From NCBI RefSeq assembly GCF_013141765.1, contig NZ_WHOD01000055.1, forward strand, positions 280,191-344,190: a stretch of 64,000 nt of DNA. Direction: 5' to 3'. How positions within the stretch are numbered: position 1 is the stretch's first letter; every line of letters begins with the position of its first letter. This DNA comes from Paenibacillus foliorum. Its GTDB lineage: Bacteria > Bacillota > Bacilli > Paenibacillales > NBRC-103111. The position numbers and the translations under genes were made by a program. Below, piece after piece: positions 9,792 through 18,633 of the stretch. The notes beneath the pieces are model-generated. The model worked only from the letters and a program-made list of their open reading frames with translations, did no database searches and had not been told where the DNA came from.

Positions 9792-9834
9792 TGGAGGGAG
9801 TTATTGTTGCAATTTTTTTGAAGGGGAGCGCGCA

Positions 9835-10728
9835 ATGAGACAGAAAGTGGCAAGGTTAGTCAACTCAGATAAGGGGTTATCCCTAATGTATGTGCCTGCT
9901 TTATGTTTATTTCTACTGTTTGTAGCCTACCCGCTCTTATCGGGTATCCATATATCGTTTACGAACTGGAACGGTTATTCACAAAAGTACACGTATATCG
10001 GACTTGAAAATTACAGTAAATTATTTACGGACGTACGAATGAAAAAAGCTCTGTTGAATACGTTTGTTTACGGGTTTGGAAGCGCAATCCTGCAAAATCT
10101 GTTCGGCATTTTGTATGCATTGCTTCTGAATATGAAATTTAGAAGCCGTATTTTGGTGCGTACCGTTGTTTACATGCCAGTTATCGTAGCACAGCTGATT
10201 ATGGGCTATATTTGGTATTTTCTTGTCCAATATGACGGTGGTGCGATGAATGATGCCCTTCAGTTACTCGGTTTCGCGCCGGTTGACTGGATGGCTGAAG
10301 GTACACGCGCCGTCTGGATGATTACAGGCATCAACGCTTTTCAGTATATCGGCACATCCATGATTATTTATTTGGCGGGGATACAGGGTATACCGCAATC
10401 GCTGCAGGAGGCGGCCACTATTGACGGTGCGAATGCGTGGAACCGGTTCCGTCATATTACGCTGCCTTTGCTTATTCCAGCCGTTACAACAAGCTTTATG
10501 CTCAATTTAATCGGCGGTCTGGAGCTGTTCGCTATCGTCATTTCGTTGACATCCGGGGGACCGGGGTTCGAAACGCATTCGATGTCGTCTTTGATCAATT
10601 ATTTTTATTTTGAAAATCAGAATGCCGGTTTTGCGGCTGCGATCGGGTTCGCTACATTTGTCTTGGTCATCACGATCAGCTACATCATGCTGAAAATTTT
10701 CAGAAAGCGAGAGGTGGAGTATGGATAA
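9835..10728 (+). CDS. Sugar ABC transporter permease (UgpA/MalF type)
   Basis: The 297-residue protein starts at the ATG at 9835, after AAGGGGAG. An upstream in-frame extension overlaps the previous gene and is not credible. It has six predicted membrane helices and the EAA loop for contact with the ATPase (QEAATIDGANAWNRFRHITL, about residues 200-220). It forms a heterodimer with the next gene product. The two coding regions overlap by 8 bp, which indicates one operon. Confidence 0.94.
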   Translation: MRQKVARLVNSDKGLSLMYVPALCLFLLFVAYPLLSGIHISFTNWNGYSQKYTYIGLENYSKLFTDVRMKKALLNTFVYGFGSAILQNLFGILYALLLNMKFRSRILVRTVVYMPVIVAQLIMGYIWYFLVQYDGGAMNDALQLLGFAPVDWMAEGTRAVWMITGINAFQYIGTSMIIYLAGIQGIPQSLQEAATIDGANAWNRFRHITLPLLIPAVTTSFMLNLIGGLELFAIVISLTSGGPGFETHSMSSLINYFYFENQNAGFAAAIGFATFVLVITISYIMLKIFRKREVEYG

Positions 10729-11539
10729 GCGCTTTGCAGACTTTCTGAAAAACATGACTGGGCTCGTTATTGCGCTTATTCATTTCGTGCCTTTCTATAT
10801 TCTGATTACGATGGCATTAAAAAAATCAAACGATTTCTCCTCGCGATGGAAGCTTCCGGATTACATCTTTTTGGATAATTTTCGTGTAGCCATGAGCAGT
10901 GGCAAGCTGCTGCAGGCAATGTCGAACAGCATGATTGTAACGGTCAGCTCCGTAATGCTGATTGCTTTGCTTGGTGCGATGGCCGCCTATCCATTGGCAC
11001 GTGTTAAGAGCAGGTTCAACCTGACCATGATGAGCCTTATATTGTCTGTTATGATGGTCCCCAAGCTGACGGTGCTCGTTCCTCTGTACAGCCTTGTTGC
11101 CGGGCTCGGCGGGGTAAGCACGTATTGGGGAATCGTATTGCTGATCACTACCTACAAGCTATCGGCCTGCATCTTCCTGTATTCGAATTTTATCTCGACG
11201 ATTCCAAGAGCACTGGACGAAGCCGCTACGATCGACGGGTGCAGCAGATTCAGTGTATTTTACCGAATCCTGCTGCCCTCGATGATGCCGGTCACCGCCA
11301 CGGTCATTATTATGAACAGTGTATCGATCTGGAATGATTTTTCATTTTCTCTGTATTTCATGCAGTCGCCGCTCAAGCGTACCGTTACATTGGCGATTTC
11401 CTCTTTTTTCAGTCAAAACAACACGAATCTGAACGCTGCAGCCGCAGCTGCCTTGCTCGCAATCATTCCTGCTACGGTTTTGTACTTGTCACTGCAGAAG
11501 CATTTTGTTAAAGGGATGGTTGACGGCTCGGTTAAGTAG
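10721..11539 (+). CDS. Sugar ABC transporter permease (UgpE/MalG type)
   Basis: The 272-residue membrane protein is the second permease subunit. The EAA loop is DEAATIDGCSRFSVFYRILL (about residues 165-185), and several hydrophobic helices surround it. It overlaps the preceding permease by 8 bp. A short AAAACAG/CTGTTTT hairpin (11555-11578) lies before the next gene and could reduce read-through. Confidence 0.94.
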   Translation: MDKRFADFLKNMTGLVIALIHFVPFYILITMALKKSNDFSSRWKLPDYIFLDNFRVAMSSGKLLQAMSNSMIVTVSSVMLIALLGAMAAYPLARVKSRFNLTMMSLILSVMMVPKLTVLVPLYSLVAGLGGVSTYWGIVLLITTYKLSACIFLYSNFISTIPRALDEAATIDGCSRFSVFYRILLPSMMPVTATVIIMNSVSIWNDFSFSLYFMQSPLKRTVTLAISSFFSQNNTNLNAAAAAALLAIIPATVLYLSLQKHFVKGMVDGSVK

Positions 11540-11620
11540 CTGTAAAAATGAATTAAAACAGAAACGTAAACCTGTTTTACTGAACTTCCGCTTTTATTGA
11601 GGAAAGGGGCAAATATACCT

Positions 11621-12391
11621 ATGAACCATTCGAAACCAAGCAATTCAGGAACGGACGGCAAACATCCGGGCACTGAGAATATCGAAAACAAACCATTCAC
11701 TGCCGCTGTATCCTCTCACCAACGGACATATACCAAGGTGGTTGGGCGCAAATTTCATGAGGACGGCTCCGTACGTTACTTTCCGGGCAATACAATTATA
11801 TGCCCCGTTGATCCTTCAAGCGCTGTATATGCGCAGTTGCTCCGGTTAGCCGACGGGTTCCAAAAGCTGAGCTGCTCGCGTTCTTTTACGTTGCTTCCGC
11901 CTTCTAGCTATCATATGACTGTTATTCAAGGAGTTTGCGATGAAGACCGCAAGACGGAGCTGTGGACGCGCTTCTTGCCGCTGGATGCGCCGCTTGAGGA
12001 AACGGACCGGTTATTCCGGGAAAAGTGGGAAACAGTTCGTATTCCGGACGGTTTTAACATGAAGTTTCACTACCTGCATGCTGAGGGGGTCGCTCTGACC
12101 GTTAATCTGCAGCCGCTGACGGAAGATGATGCACACGAGCTGAAGATGTTCCGTGATGACGTTTCCGTTAAGCTTGGACTTCGTTTTCCCAATCACGATG
12201 ACTATCACTTCCACATATCGATCGGCTACCGGATCATGGATCTGACAGGCGAGGAGGAAGAGGAGCTGCTCCGATTTAAGGAGCAGACCGAGAGAGAGCT
12301 TGGGGAGCATTTCGGCGTATACGCGTCTGTCCCGCCGAAGCTTGTTTTTTTCAAGGATATGTTTAAATTCGCCGACGCTACTGTGACTTGA
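11621..12391 (+). CDS. DUF1868 protein, 2H phosphoesterase-like
   Basis: The protein is 256 residues from the ATG at 11621 with GAAAGGGG upstream. The two histidine motifs of the 2H phosphoesterase superfamily are visible: YHMTVIQG (about residue 105) and YHFHISIGY (about residue 200). Members of that superfamily hydrolyse 2',3'-cyclic or similar phosphodiesters, but the substrate of DUF1868 proteins is not known to me. As the last gene behind a sugar transporter it may act on an imported phosphorylated sugar derivative, which is inference from position only. Confidence 0.72.
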   Translation: MNHSKPSNSGTDGKHPGTENIENKPFTAAVSSHQRTYTKVVGRKFHEDGSVRYFPGNTIICPVDPSSAVYAQLLRLADGFQKLSCSRSFTLLPPSSYHMTVIQGVCDEDRKTELWTRFLPLDAPLEETDRLFREKWETVRIPDGFNMKFHYLHAEGVALTVNLQPLTEDDAHELKMFRDDVSVKLGLRFPNHDDYHFHISIGYRIMDLTGEEEEELLRFKEQTERELGEHFGVYASVPPKLVFFKDMFKFADATVT

Positions 12392-12442
12392 ATCCATTGT
12401 CAGGAGGTATCCGCTGAGAAAATGGGTTGATTTCATCGTATG

Positions 12443-12490
12443 AAAGAAGCATTCATCTCTACTTTTGTAGTGGTTATGAAGGCTTCTTTG
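12443..12490 (+). terminator. Intrinsic terminator of the transporter operon
   Basis: AAAGAAGC-ATTCAT pairs with ATGAA-GGCTTCTTT across a 19-nt loop and is followed by a T-rich tract. Confidence 0.65.
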
Positions 12491-12634
12491 TTTATATTTA
12501 AGCTTGTTTGAATTCAGGTCTGAAGAACCGTTTTGGTCGAGACTGTCTGCATCAAAGCCCGAGCCTGGTTTTGGGCTTAACATTACGTTTAATGCAAAGG
12601 CTTTGTCCTCTCCCATAATCAAATCCCATCGAGC

Positions 12635-12664
12635 TTGACATGCAACTAAATAGTTGCATATAAT
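12635..12664 (+). promoter_or_regulatory. Promoter with palindromic ArsR-type operator in the spacer
   Basis: A consensus -35 TTGACA (12635-12640) and -10 TATAAT (12659-12664) are separated by exactly 18 bp, and all 18 are the perfect palindrome TGCAACTAAATAGTTGCA. Operators of this form are typical for ArsR-family autorepressors. The ATG of the (broken) ArsR gene is only 7 nt after the -10 box, so the message would be leaderless or nearly so. Confidence 0.8.
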
Positions 12665-12670
12665 AAAGGC

Positions 12671-12989
12671 ATGGAGAAATTGTTTAAAGCACTTGCCGAT
12701 GGAACACGCAGAGAACTGCTCGACCTCTTGTTTGTGAATAACGTACAATCCTTGGGCGAGCTCTGCAACAAATGATAATGAGTCGTCAGCGGTTACGAAG
12801 CACCTTCTGCTGCTGGAAGAGGCAAGTCTTGTTACTGTCGTCTGGCAAGGCCGCGAAAAGCTTCATTATCTAAACCCAGTACCTATCGGGGAAATTTATC
12901 AACGTTGGATCGGTAAGTTCGAGCGTCACCGGATTGAGGCATTAAACACCCTAAAGCAAACCTTAGAGGAGGATTCAAATCATGAATAA
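12671..12989 (+). pseudogene. ArsR-family repressor, disrupted by two frameshifts
   Basis: The first frame gives MEKLFKALADGTRRELLDLL and ends after GELCNK at a stop. The homology continues as MIMSRQ in a second frame and as AVTKHLLLLEEASLV and VWQGREKLHYLN in a third, running to a stop that overlaps the next gene. Joined, these make a normal-length ArsR winged helix protein of about 105 residues. It would have repressed its own promoter and the downstream SRPBCC gene. Sequencing error is possible but two independent indels make decay likelier. Confidence 0.8.
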
Positions 12990-13425
12990 GACGTCATTCA
13001 TTTATACGACTTACATCGCAACTACACCCGAGAAGCTTTGGGCAGCCCTAACGAACAGCGAATTCACCAAGCAGTATTTTTTCGGTCGTGAAATCGATTC
13101 GGATTGGCAAGTTGGTTCCAGCTTTAAATTGATGAATAAAGATAAGGTTGAACATCATGGTGAAGTTCTTGTATGCGAGCCGTATCGGTTGCTCTCAGTT
13201 ACTTGGAGCGTTAAAGACGGTGAAGGGGAGCGAGTATCCAAGGTTACATATGAATTAACACCCATGAACGGCACCATAAAATTGACACTCCGGCACGAGG
13301 ATTTATTAGAAAAGGATATTCGCAAAGATGAAGGTAAGATGGAAGGATTCAATAACGGCTGGCCTGTCATTCTTAGCAATTTAAAGAGCTTGCTGGAAAC
13401 AGGCAAAATCCTGTCAGCCTTTTAG
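12982..13425 (+). CDS. SRPBCC/AHSA1-family protein
   Basis: The 147-residue protein is a single START-like hydrophobic-pocket domain, beginning with the family-typical segment YTTYIATTPEKLWAALTNSE. AGAGGAGG precedes the ATG, which overlaps the end of the ArsR remnant, so the two once formed an operon. Members bind hydrophobic ligands or act as Hsp90 co-chaperone-like domains, and those next to ArsR genes are of unknown role. The gene is intact although its regulator is broken. Confidence 0.85.
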   Translation: MNKTSFIYTTYIATTPEKLWAALTNSEFTKQYFFGREIDSDWQVGSSFKLMNKDKVEHHGEVLVCEPYRLLSVTWSVKDGEGERVSKVTYELTPMNGTIKLTLRHEDLLEKDIRKDEGKMEGFNNGWPVILSNLKSLLETGKILSAF

Positions 13426-13535
13426 TTTAACATTTGTTTAGGCTAATTCTACTATAATTTGCTTTTCATTCGGTCGATCTACGTTCCAAGATGCCGTTTC
13501 GTATAATCTAAGGTGATTCGAAGGAGAGATGTCCA

Positions 13536-14546
13536 TTGAAAGCATATGAAATCCAAGGCGGTTTCGGAATTGAAAATGTGAAGGCGGCCGAACGTCCCGT
13601 CCCGGTTCCCGGTCCTAACGAAGTACTCGTCAAGATGCTGGCGGTTTCGCTTAACTCCCGTGAACAGGGCGTGATCGACGGATTGTATGACCCGAACATG
13701 AAGCTACCACTTATCCCTGTATCGGACGGCGTTGGTGAAGTTGTCGGCTTGGGGAAGCGGGCATCTAAGTTCAAGGTTGGCGACCGTGTGAGCGCGATTT
13801 TTACCCAGAGCTGGATTTCCGGCGAACCGACGAGAGCTAACTGGATCAGTACGCTTGGATATCCGCTCAACGGGCTTCTAGTGGAATATGCCGTCTTGCC
13901 CGAGGAAGGATTGGTTCGCGTACCCGGGTATTTAACGGATGAAGAAGCAGCCTCTCTCCCTTGCGCAGGTGTGACGGCGTGGCATGCCATCGTCGAGGAG
14001 GGCAAGATTAAAGCCGGTGAAACAGTCGTCGTCCAAGGAACCGGCGGCGTCTCCTTGTTCGTTCTTCAATTCGCTAAACTCCATGGCGCCGCTGTAATCA
14101 TTACGTCGAGCAGCGACAAGAAACTCGAGCAGGCGAAAGCGCTAGATGCCGATTTCTGCATCAATTACAAGCAAACGCCCGATTGGGACAAAGCCGTTCT
14201 TGATTGGACGAAGGGCGTCGGGGCCGATCATATCGTCGATGTTGGTGGAGCGGCTACGCTGAACCGGTCGATCTCGGCATTACGGGTAGGCGGGCGGATC
14301 AGTATCATCGGCCTACTGTCAGGAGCCCGCGCGGAATTGGACATCGGCCCCGCCATCTTGAGGAAAGCGCGGCTTCAAGCGATTAACATCGGTAGCCGAG
14401 ACATGTTCGAGGCGATGAACCGTGCGATCGAACGCTGCGAGCTTCGTCCAGTCGTTGACCGCGTGTTCCCGTTCGATCACGCCATCGATGCGCTTCGTTA
14501 CAGAGGCACAGGCGCGCATTTCGGAAAGATTTGCATCGTATTTTGA
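13536..14546 (+). CDS. Zinc-free NAD(P)H-dependent alcohol dehydrogenase/quinone reductase (MDR family)
   Basis: This 336-residue medium-chain dehydrogenase/reductase has a GroES-like N-terminal half and a Rossmann half with the nucleotide-binding GTGGVSLFVLQFAKLHGA (about residues 170-190). The zinc ligands of classical alcohol dehydrogenases are not evident, so a quinone or enoyl reductase role is likelier. The TTG start follows AAGGAGAGA. The GC content is visibly higher than that of neighbours such as the SRPBCC gene, which suggests a separate origin. It stands alone, with repeat copy 4 about 150 bp downstream. Confidence 0.85.
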   Translation: MKAYEIQGGFGIENVKAAERPVPVPGPNEVLVKMLAVSLNSREQGVIDGLYDPNMKLPLIPVSDGVGEVVGLGKRASKFKVGDRVSAIFTQSWISGEPTRANWISTLGYPLNGLLVEYAVLPEEGLVRVPGYLTDEEAASLPCAGVTAWHAIVEEGKIKAGETVVVQGTGGVSLFVLQFAKLHGAAVIITSSSDKKLEQAKALDADFCINYKQTPDWDKAVLDWTKGVGADHIVDVGGAATLNRSISALRVGGRISIIGLLSGARAELDIGPAILRKARLQAINIGSRDMFEAMNRAIERCELRPVVDRVFPFDHAIDALRYRGTGAHFGKICIVF

Positions 14547-14693
14547 CACGCCGCTGTTCGATAACAAGAAAAGGGATCTGCCGCGGCAGGTCCAAGAAGC
14601 GGAAAAAAATGATCAATTCGTGGGATACATAGGCGATTAATAGGGTACAGATAGCAAAATTGAACCCGACGCCACATAGAAAAGCTAGATCGT

Positions 14694-14787
14694 TCAACTA
14701 ACGTAAAACGATAGCTCAATAAACTACCTAAACGCGGCTGTCGGCATGTATCGGCAGCCGCGTTGCACTAACGGGAAGAATAGTTAC
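14694..14787 (+). repeat. Palindromic intergenic repeat, copy 4 (nearly full length)
   Basis: The left box is AACTAACGTAAAACGATAGC then TCAATAA. The core AACGCGGCTGTCG/CGGCAGCCGCGTT (14731-14743 and 14752-14764) pairs over 13 bp with one G-T wobble. The right box is GCACTAACGGGAAG. Confidence 0.85.
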
Positions 14788-14795
14788 AAACTCGA

Positions 14796-15998
14796 TTACT
14801 TAGTCATGCCTAAACTTCGTTTATAAGCGAAGATCTCCTCGACGGCTCGATGATACCCACCCGCAGCTCGGAACGAATCGCCAATTCCAACGCATGCCTT
14901 TCGAATTGACGCATTCTTGAGCAGGAGTTCCGCAGACGCTCTGAGATCTCCCGCGGTTAAGCCTACTTGATTGAGGTGGATACCTGCACCCATTTCAGCA
15001 ACACGTCGAGCTACCAGAGGTTGATCGGCGCTTTGGGGAAGTACAATCAGCGGCACTCCATAATAAAGGCCTTCACTAGTGCTGTTCATGCCGCCGTGTG
15101 TGATAAACAATTTGGCGCGTTGCAGTACTTCAAGTTGCGGTACATAGTTGCGAACGATAAAATTTGCAGGAATGTCTCCCAATTCCTCAATCCGGGTTTG
15201 TCTACCGACGGATAGAATCACGGTATATTTCGTTTCCGAGAACGCCGCAAAACAGAGCTTGTAAAAATCCGCAGCTTGATTGAAAACGGTGCCGAGTGAT
15301 ATGTAAATCAGGTGATCCGTGTCCACTTCAGAGAAATCAAATTGACCGTGTGAGCGAGGCACGACAGACGGTCCAACAAACTTGTACGTCTCGTCGAAGC
15401 TTTCTCCATCGGGTTGGAGGCGTTTCGACGTGTAGACGATGGTTAATGGAGCGGGATTGCAGAAAACCTCGTAGGCGGAGCCAACCTGCACATTATACTT
15501 CGCTTTCACATTACTGACCAGCTGTTGAAACTCCTGCTGTGCATGTTCAATCACGTCTGCTGGAAAATGGCGCGAGAGGTGATCTTGCAGACTGTCAAAG
15601 CTGTTTTGTTGAGATGCAAAACTCGTGCACGAGTTGATTGAAGGCAGGTTTAGGATTTGGGCAAGTAAACGTCCACAGCCGAACATCGAGTCATGAATTA
15701 TGTAATCAAAACGTTCTCCTTTTGTTTGCTCCAGGACACTAGGAATGATGATGTCTGCAGTGCGCAAAAGTCCATTCACTCGAGCCCAAGGATTTCTTCC
15801 TCCGGCAAGGAACGCCTCCAAAAATTTGCCGACATCGAACGTGATCACCTCTGCGCCCGTTGGATCGACGCGATCACGAAATTGATCCGCTATAAAGTAA
15901 ACCACCTCTTCGCCACGACGAATAAGTTCTTGAACCACACCGAGGGTTGGATTGATATGTCCTTCTGAACCTCCATTGATCAACAAAACACGTGCCAT
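14796..15998 (-). CDS. Macrolide-type UDP-glycosyltransferase (MGT/YjiC-like, GT1)
   Basis: The protein is about 400 residues in the GT-B fold. The C-terminal donor-binding signature is FITHGGMNSTSEGLYYGVPL, followed by PQSADQPLVARRVAEMGAG. The N-terminus ARVLLINGGSEGHINPTLGV is typical of bacterial macrolide/flavonoid glucosyltransferases. I chose the ATG at 15998, 8 nt after GAAAGG; an ATG and a GTG lie just upstream. It would transfer a sugar from a UDP-sugar to a hydrophobic acceptor, often for antibiotic inactivation. It sits in reverse orientation directly after repeat copy 4. Confidence 0.9.
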   Translation of the reverse strand: MARVLLINGGSEGHINPTLGVVQELIRRGEEVVYFIADQFRDRVDPTGAEVITFDVGKFLEAFLAGGRNPWARVNGLLRTADIIIPSVLEQTKGERFDYIIHDSMFGCGRLLAQILNLPSINSCTSFASQQNSFDSLQDHLSRHFPADVIEHAQQEFQQLVSNVKAKYNVQVGSAYEVFCNPAPLTIVYTSKRLQPDGESFDETYKFVGPSVVPRSHGQFDFSEVDTDHLIYISLGTVFNQAADFYKLCFAAFSETKYTVILSVGRQTRIEELGDIPANFIVRNYVPQLEVLQRAKLFITHGGMNSTSEGLYYGVPLIVLPQSADQPLVARRVAEMGAGIHLNQVGLTAGDLRASAELLLKNASIRKACVGIGDSFRAAGGYHRAVEEIFAYKRSLGMTK

Positions 15999-16587
15999 AG
16001 TCATCACCTTTCAGAGTTTGTGATATCGCATTCATAAGTACCTCGACCTACGAAAACACGAATTCGCCTATCTTAGTATTTTCAGGATATCATTTGAACA
16101 ATCGGTTGCCCATAGATTTTCTAACAGACAATTCTGTAGCGAAACCAACTGTATATGTCAGTCCATAGGGTGTCGCCAGAACTTTGGCATCACCCCAGTA
16201 AGAAAAAGACAAGCCGGGACATTACTGTAGGTTTGTTCGAGATTTGGATGGATATGTTATATCCGGCTGATCCACAAAGCCGAAGCATCGGTACAAAGAG
16301 CCTGAGGGAAAGCGTCCCTTAGGCTTTTTTTATTTTTAGATCAACCTAAAAACAACACAAACTAATGAAATACATTGACATATCATTTATCACAGAAGGC
16401 TTGCAAGTTCTTTTATTGCTTTACCAAAACATTCGACAGCATATTACATAATAGTGTAAAAAATTTGCGTTAGTGTGCAAGTTAATTGCAACGATAAATT
16501 TTACGAATTGTTATATTATGGGATATATGGGTTAATTAAATATCATACAGCGTCACTTACTATTATTCCCTCAAAGGAGTTCTTAAG
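15999..16587. other. Long intergenic region upstream of the glycosyltransferase and Spo0E-like genes
   Basis: No ORF is supported. It holds a strong hairpin with a T-run at 16295-16333 and, before it, a GC-rich stretch (16180-16290) with possible short pairings. That could be a regulatory or small RNA, but no known riboswitch class was recognised. Confidence 0.4.
16295..16333 (+). terminator. Intrinsic terminator with no upstream gene
   Basis: AGCCTGAGGGA pairs with TCCCTTAGGCT around a 5-nt loop and is followed by seven T. No plus-strand gene precedes it, so it would terminate an untranslated RNA or an attenuated leader. Confidence 0.75.
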
Positions 16588-16770
16588 ATGGACTTACACA
16601 TACTAATTGAACAATTAAAAATAGATATGATAAATAAAGCTCAAGAACATAATTATAACTTTGTTCATCCAGACGTAATAGAGTTATCACAAAGACTTGA
16701 TAAGCAATTAAATAATTACATGAAATTCTATCATGCTAAGAAAATTTCTCTTCATACTGCATTAACATGA
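16588..16770 (+). CDS. Spo0E-like sporulation regulatory phosphatase
   Basis: This 60-residue protein carries the Spo0E-family signature SQRLDKQLNNYMKF (residues 31-44). AAAGGAGTT precedes the ATG. Members dephosphorylate Spo0A-phosphate and so delay entry into sporulation. The length fits the small family members. The coding region is AT-rich and monocistronic, with an unusual tandem repeat 45 bp downstream. Confidence 0.85.
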   Translation: MDLHILIEQLKIDMINKAQEHNYNFVHPDVIELSQRLDKQLNNYMKFYHAKKISLHTALT

Positions 16771-16815
16771 AACGATAATTACATCAATTTCTTGGTATTT
16801 GTCTTTCTGCCCACT

Positions 16816-16856
16816 TAGCCCATGCTAACCCATGCTAACCCATGCTAACCCATGCT
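16816..16856 (+). repeat. Tandem repeat of a 10-bp unit
   Basis: The unit CATGCTAACC is repeated 3.6 times without mismatch (16821-16856), with a partial unit TAGCC in front. The unit contains GCTAAC, the core of the right box of the dispersed repeat family. Confidence 0.9.
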
Positions 16857-17257
16857 TAAATCATTCCATTAAAATGGAGAAATTAAGTTTAAAGTGAATG
16901 GAACTGTCTGGCGTTCTTCTGATGAAAAAGGGTCTGAAATTCCCATTGCGGCAGTCAGTGTTCAATGATAAAGCCTCTATCATGGACCATCCTCTTAAAA
17001 CCTACTTTCAACAACACTCGGATCAAACCCTTCACCAAACTAGTCGTTCATTTTTTTCCTTGCTTTCCGCTTAATATCATTATCGATATACATTGCTACC
17101 TGAGTCAAGGCTAGCTTAACTATATGACAGAAATCGAGCATTACCATTGGTTCGTCGTGAAGGATCTGAAACGGCAACAAGTTGATGATTTGCCGTGAGT
17201 AGGATACGGGTACAAGTACAATAGATTCGGAAGAGATTTCCCACGAAATACAATGAT
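16857..17257. other. Intergenic stretch with coding-like remnants
   Basis: A short plus-strand open stretch near 16890-16970 reads KVNGTVWRSSDEKGSEIPIA, which looks like the tail of a lost gene. A 79-codon minus-strand frame at 17040-17279 starts inside a repeat element and lacks a ribosome binding site. Neither is supported as a gene. Confidence 0.4.
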
Positions 17258-17340
17258 TCATTGTGACACGAGAGATCAATAAACAACCACAAAAAGGCTG
17301 CCGTCAGAATTCGGCGGCTTTGTTACTCTAAAGGGCATAT
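17258..17340 (+). repeat. Palindromic intergenic repeat, copy 5
   Basis: The left box is TGACACGAGAGATCAATAAA, the core AAAGGCTGCCG/CGGCGGCTTT, and the right box CTCTAAAGGGCAT. The next gene starts about 55 bp later. Confidence 0.75.
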
Positions 17341-17395
17341 TTTTCAATGTTCCCGCGAAACTTTTACCATGATCTGGAAGTAAAAGGAAGTGGGG

Positions 17396-18535
17396 GTGAG
17401 GGAATTGAATATTAAACGATTTGTACTGACACTGCTGATTGGACTATTTGTTTCTCTGTTAGTGTCAGGAGCGACCTGCTATGCCTGCAGTTGTATATCG
17501 CTAACCTTGGAGCAGAAGATCGAGAGAGCGGAGCAGATTTTTACCGGCAAGGTGGTGGGGATCTGGCACAATAAAAAGTTGGATCAAGCTAAAGTGGAGT
17601 TTGAGGTTACGAGCATTTATAAAGGGGATGTTCCTTCGGTAACACATGTTTTTTCCAGTACTATTAGTACGAAGTGCGGTATTTCTTTTCAGTTTGGCAA
17701 ATCGTATCTTGTATTCAAAAATTCGGATGGGACGACTTCATTCTGTTCGGGAACCGGAGCCATAAATGATGAGAAGCCGCTTGACGAACGTCTGGGTAAA
17801 CCATTGCAGACGTATGAGCATGTCTCCTCGTTGGGCCTTAATGACATCAAACTGCGTTATCATTACGAAGAAATCGGTGCTGTCCGTATCGACCCGAGAG
17901 ATAAGGCGCTAATACCCCTTCAGGATCACTTGTTTAAGGAAGTGGGAATTGAGCGATTGAGTAATCCGGACGACCACGAGCAAATCCGTTTAGCCAAAGG
18001 GAATAAGGAGGTAACCGTCTTTACGGGAAGCAACATCCTATTGCTGAAAAATGGACCCAAATATATGGATTCGATAAGCATTCGGGACATTGGTATCGTT
18101 TACGCGCCTCTTCGTGACCTTATGGAGGAATTGGATTTTAGCGTAGTCTGGAATGAACAGGATCGTTCCATTACGCTCAACGATAACAATGCCGTTGTCA
18201 GCCTGCCGAATAAAATAGAAAACTTCAGTAAGCTGGAAGCTTTCCAGAGAAATATTAGCAAGAATGTGCCTGATAACATGCGCATTGTTCGTTATTCCAT
18301 AGATTCGGGCCCCATCTATATTGACTTGGACTATCGGGATGATAGCGTTAGCATCTGGATGAAATTCGATCCCATACGGGACAAAATGACGGTTGAGAAA
18401 GCCTATAAGGTCTCCTGCAAATCCATGATATGGGAGGAAAAACCATGGAGTGGGAAGCTACTTTCTCTTGATGGATGCAGCGACGGCCAAAAGCATTACT
18501 TACTCAGTATCATCCCTATTTTAAAACCAACATGA
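17396..18535 (+). CDS. Secreted protein with TIMP-like and copper amine oxidase N-like domains
   Basis: The protein is about 379 residues. A signal peptide is followed by CYACSC, the start of a TIMP/netrin-like cysteine domain (about residues 28-120, with CGISF and TTSFCSG). The C-terminal half (about 190-280) resembles the copper amine oxidase N-terminal or stalk domain common in Paenibacillus surface proteins. AAAAGGAAG lies 5 nt before the GTG at 17396, but GTG 17390 and TTG 17405 are also possible. It is enclosed by repeat copies 5 and 6, which begin within 60 bp and 3 bp of its ends. Function unknown. Confidence 0.72.
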   Translation: MRELNIKRFVLTLLIGLFVSLLVSGATCYACSCISLTLEQKIERAEQIFTGKVVGIWHNKKLDQAKVEFEVTSIYKGDVPSVTHVFSSTISTKCGISFQFGKSYLVFKNSDGTTSFCSGTGAINDEKPLDERLGKPLQTYEHVSSLGLNDIKLRYHYEEIGAVRIDPRDKALIPLQDHLFKEVGIERLSNPDDHEQIRLAKGNKEVTVFTGSNILLLKNGPKYMDSISIRDIGIVYAPLRDLMEELDFSVVWNEQDRSITLNDNNAVVSLPNKIENFSKLEAFQRNISKNVPDNMRIVRYSIDSGPIYIDLDYRDDSVSIWMKFDPIRDKMTVEKAYKVSCKSMIWEEKPWSGKLLSLDGCSDGQKHYLLSIIPILKPT

Positions 18536-18537
18536 AA

Positions 18538-18613
18538 AACTATATAGCTAAATAAAAACAAGGATGAGGCTGACGGCATGGATCAGCAGCCGCGTTGTGC
18601 TAACGGGCAGATT
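18538..18613 (+). repeat. Palindromic intergenic repeat, copy 6
   Basis: It begins 3 bp after a stop codon with AACTATATAGCTAAATAA, has the core GAGGCTGACGG/ATCAGCAGCCGCG, and ends with the consensus right box GTGCTAACGGGCAGATTATA. Confidence 0.8.
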
Positions 18614-18633
18614 ATAAATGAGTGGAGGAAAGT

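Noticed and set aside
16821..16856. Tandem CATGCTAACC repeat as a CRISPR array
   Set aside because: The units are 10 bp with no spacers, and no cas genes are present.
17040..17279. Minus-strand 79-codon frame
   Set aside because: It starts inside repeat copy 5, lacks a ribosome binding site and has no recognisable family.
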